From contig JAUVAR010000130.1 of the NCBI GenBank assembly GCA_030591625.1, positions 1 to 7,176 of the forward strand: 7,176 nucleotides of DNA. The letters are read 5' to 3'. Source of the DNA: Candidatus Zixiibacteriota bacterium. GTDB taxonomy: Bacteria; Zixibacteria; MSB-5A5; GN15; FEB-12. Made by a program: the position numbers and the translations under genes. The notes under the pieces were generated by a model. That model was not told the origin of the DNA, did no database searches, and saw nothing but the letters and a program-made list of their open reading frames with translations. Of the stretch, positions 5,724-7,176 are shown piece after piece; positions within the stretch are counted from its first letter, which is position 1, and every line of letters begins with the position of its first letter.

Positions 5724-7176
5724 ATGAATAAAAGATATTTCCGCACTCTGTCATTAGCACTTATAGCAATTATCGCCTGTGGATTTATAAGTACGCTTCA
5801 GGCAAGAACTTCTAATAGTGATGGTGACCAGCGCGACAATGATTACATTGCATCAGCAGCACCCCATTATTGCATTGCAACTCACAATATTGGTAAGCTT
5901 GAATTCGGCGTGAGTAACAATGGAACTCTTGGAGTCGATTACTCGGCTTCCGGTAGTCAGGATTGTTTCACAGGTGAGCGGGTAGTTGCAATGGAGTACC
6001 CCAAAGGCTCAAACACACGCTACTTATATGGAGCCGCATTCTGGATCGGAGCAGTCATTGGACGTGACACCCTTGTCTCGGTTGGTCAGGACGGATGGCG
6101 AGGTGGTGTGTCGGATTTCCATCCGCAAGAAGGTGAGTTTGGTAAAACAATCTGGCGCTCAACAATTGACCCATCCAAACCGGAATTTGTAGATGCGATT
6201 TCAGAACAAGACTATATTGCTGTTTATACAGATACATTTACTGCCGGAGTCCCGGGCCTTTCAAATGATGTCATTGACGACCACGCACATACGCCACTAT
6301 GGATAGAGATAACTCAAAGGTCGTTTGCATGGTCATATTCCTATGCGGATGATTTTGTGCTTTTTGATTATCAGATCAAAAACATTGGACAACAAAGGTT
6401 GAAACGTGTTTTCCTTGGAATATATGTTGATGCAGATGTTCATGCAGAAATCAATCAAACCGGCGCTCAAGATGATATCTGTGGGTTCCTTGACAGTATA
6501 AAGGCAGATTATCTTCCTTCCAAATGCCCGGATAAAGATGTTGTCAATTTAGCCTGGATCGCTGACAATGATGGTGATTTCGATTATGGTTTACCGGGTA
6601 CAGAAGTACCACATATTACAGGTGTCAGAATTGTACGTGCACCCAAAGACTCGCTCGAAGTGTCATTTAACTGGTGGATTGGCAATCAGAATGCCGCTCT
6701 CGACTTTGGCCCACAAACTTTTGAACATTTCCGTGACTTAAGCACCGGTGGTTTGGGTACACCGGAAGGTGATCGCAATAAGTATGCTTTCTTAGGCAAT
6801 GGAGAATTTGATTACGATCAAGTAACTACTGCTGACAGGCCAGCTTTCGATTCGATCTTCCTGCAACCCCCCCCTGACCGCGCACTCCTGATGGCTCAAG
6901 GTTTAGATACACGATATCTGCTTTCTTTTGGACCGTTTGATATCGAACCAGGACAAACCCTCCCGCTATCATTCGCTTATGTAGCCGGAGAATATTTCCA
7001 TACTGATCCAAATAATATTAATAATCTCCCCGATAATCCAACTGAATACTATAAAGGTGTTCATTTTGATTCACTCGGTCGAAATGCTACCTGGGCAGAA
7101 TGGATTTATGATAACCCGGGCGTAGATACTGACAGTGATGGTTACGCAGGAGTGTTTTATGCCTGTACAGTTTCAG
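5724..7176 (+). CDS. Large exported protein of unknown function with Asp-rich loops (3' end outside window)
   Basis: The reading frame stays open from the ATG at 5724 to the right edge (484 complete codons), so the C-terminus is missing. GGAGGG at 5713-5718 sits five bases before the start. Residues 1-27 are an export signal; cleavage may follow LQA (27), but IIAC at 16-19 also fits a lipobox, so a lipoprotein anchored at C19 cannot be excluded. The rest is rich in aromatic residues, Gly and Asp and looks beta-rich. Recognisable stretches are YLYGAAFWIGAVIGRDTLVSVG (about 100-121) and DFVLFDYQIKNIG (210-222), the latter like an immunoglobulin-type strand pair. Two acidic clusters, D281-D283-D285-D287 and D468-D470-D472-G473, resemble calcium-binding loops of secreted proteins. 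Cysteines at 50, 81, 253, 268 and 481 could form disulfides. I do not recognise the family. The style suggests a surface or secreted protein, perhaps with a C-terminal sorting signal beyond the window, but that part is unseen. A terminator upstream makes it a separate transcription unit. Confidence 0.88.
   Translation, partial: MNKRYFRTLSLALIAIIACGFISTLQARTSNSDGDQRDNDYIASAAPHYCIATHNIGKLEFGVSNNGTLGVDYSASGSQDCFTGERVVAMEYPKGSNTRYLYGAAFWIGAVIGRDTLVSVGQDGWRGGVSDFHPQEGEFGKTIWRSTIDPSKPEFVDAISEQDYIAVYTDTFTAGVPGLSNDVIDDHAHTPLWIEITQRSFAWSYSYADDFVLFDYQIKNIGQQRLKRVFLGIYVDADVHAEINQTGAQDDICGFLDSIKADYLPSKCPDKDVVNLAWIADNDGDFDYGLPGTEVPHITGVRIVRAPKDSLEVSFNWWIGNQNAALDFGPQTFEHFRDLSTGGLGTPEGDRNKYAFLGNGEFDYDQVTTADRPAFDSIFLQPPPDRALLMAQGLDTRYLLSFGPFDIEPGQTLPLSFAYVAGEYFHTDPNNINNLPDNPTEYYKGVHFDSLGRNATWAEWIYDNPGVDTDSDGYAGVFYACTVS

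Overview
This is an ordinary bacterial chromosomal segment of moderate, slightly AT-rich composition with four protein genes, two of them cut by the window edges. Nothing in it looks like a mobile element, phage, CRISPR array, tRNA or rRNA. All four products begin with an export signal, so the window encodes cell-envelope or secreted functions. Shine-Dalgarno sequences are strong (AGGAG, GGAGGG) and TTGACA-type -35 elements are present. A YfbK-type VWA protein with a carboxypeptidase-regulatory-like domain, a paired M16 peptidase operon and a large secreted protein with Asp-rich loops would fit the Bacteroidetes/FCB side of the tree or a related candidate phylum such as Zixibacteria. That placement is inferred from protein style, not demonstrated.

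Layout. Bases 1-1576 (minus strand) hold the first 525 residues of an exported von Willebrand factor A (VWA) protein of the YfbK family; its C-terminus lies beyond the left edge. Bases 1577-1790 form a divergent intergenic region. Bases 1791-3308 and 3310-5451 (plus strand) hold two M16-family genes separated by one base, clearly one operon, closed by a good rho-independent terminator at 5468-5510. Bases 5452-5723 are intergenic. Bases 5724-7176 (plus) hold the first 484 residues of a large exported protein of unknown function that runs off the right edge.

How the genes work together. The two M16 proteins divide the known M16 active-site elements between them. The first has the zinc motif HxxEH but lacks the C-domain Tyr. 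The second has lost all three zinc-motif residues but keeps the Arg/Tyr pair. This is the pattern of heterodimeric M16B enzymes such as mitochondrial processing peptidase, so the likely product is a periplasmic heteromeric metallopeptidase. The second subunit also carries an extra C-terminal domain of about 230 residues. The VWA protein is transcribed divergently and could share regulation, but no functional link is shown by the sequence. No clearly undescribed system is visible; the most interesting points are the split active site, the appended domain, and the unidentified secreted protein at the right edge.
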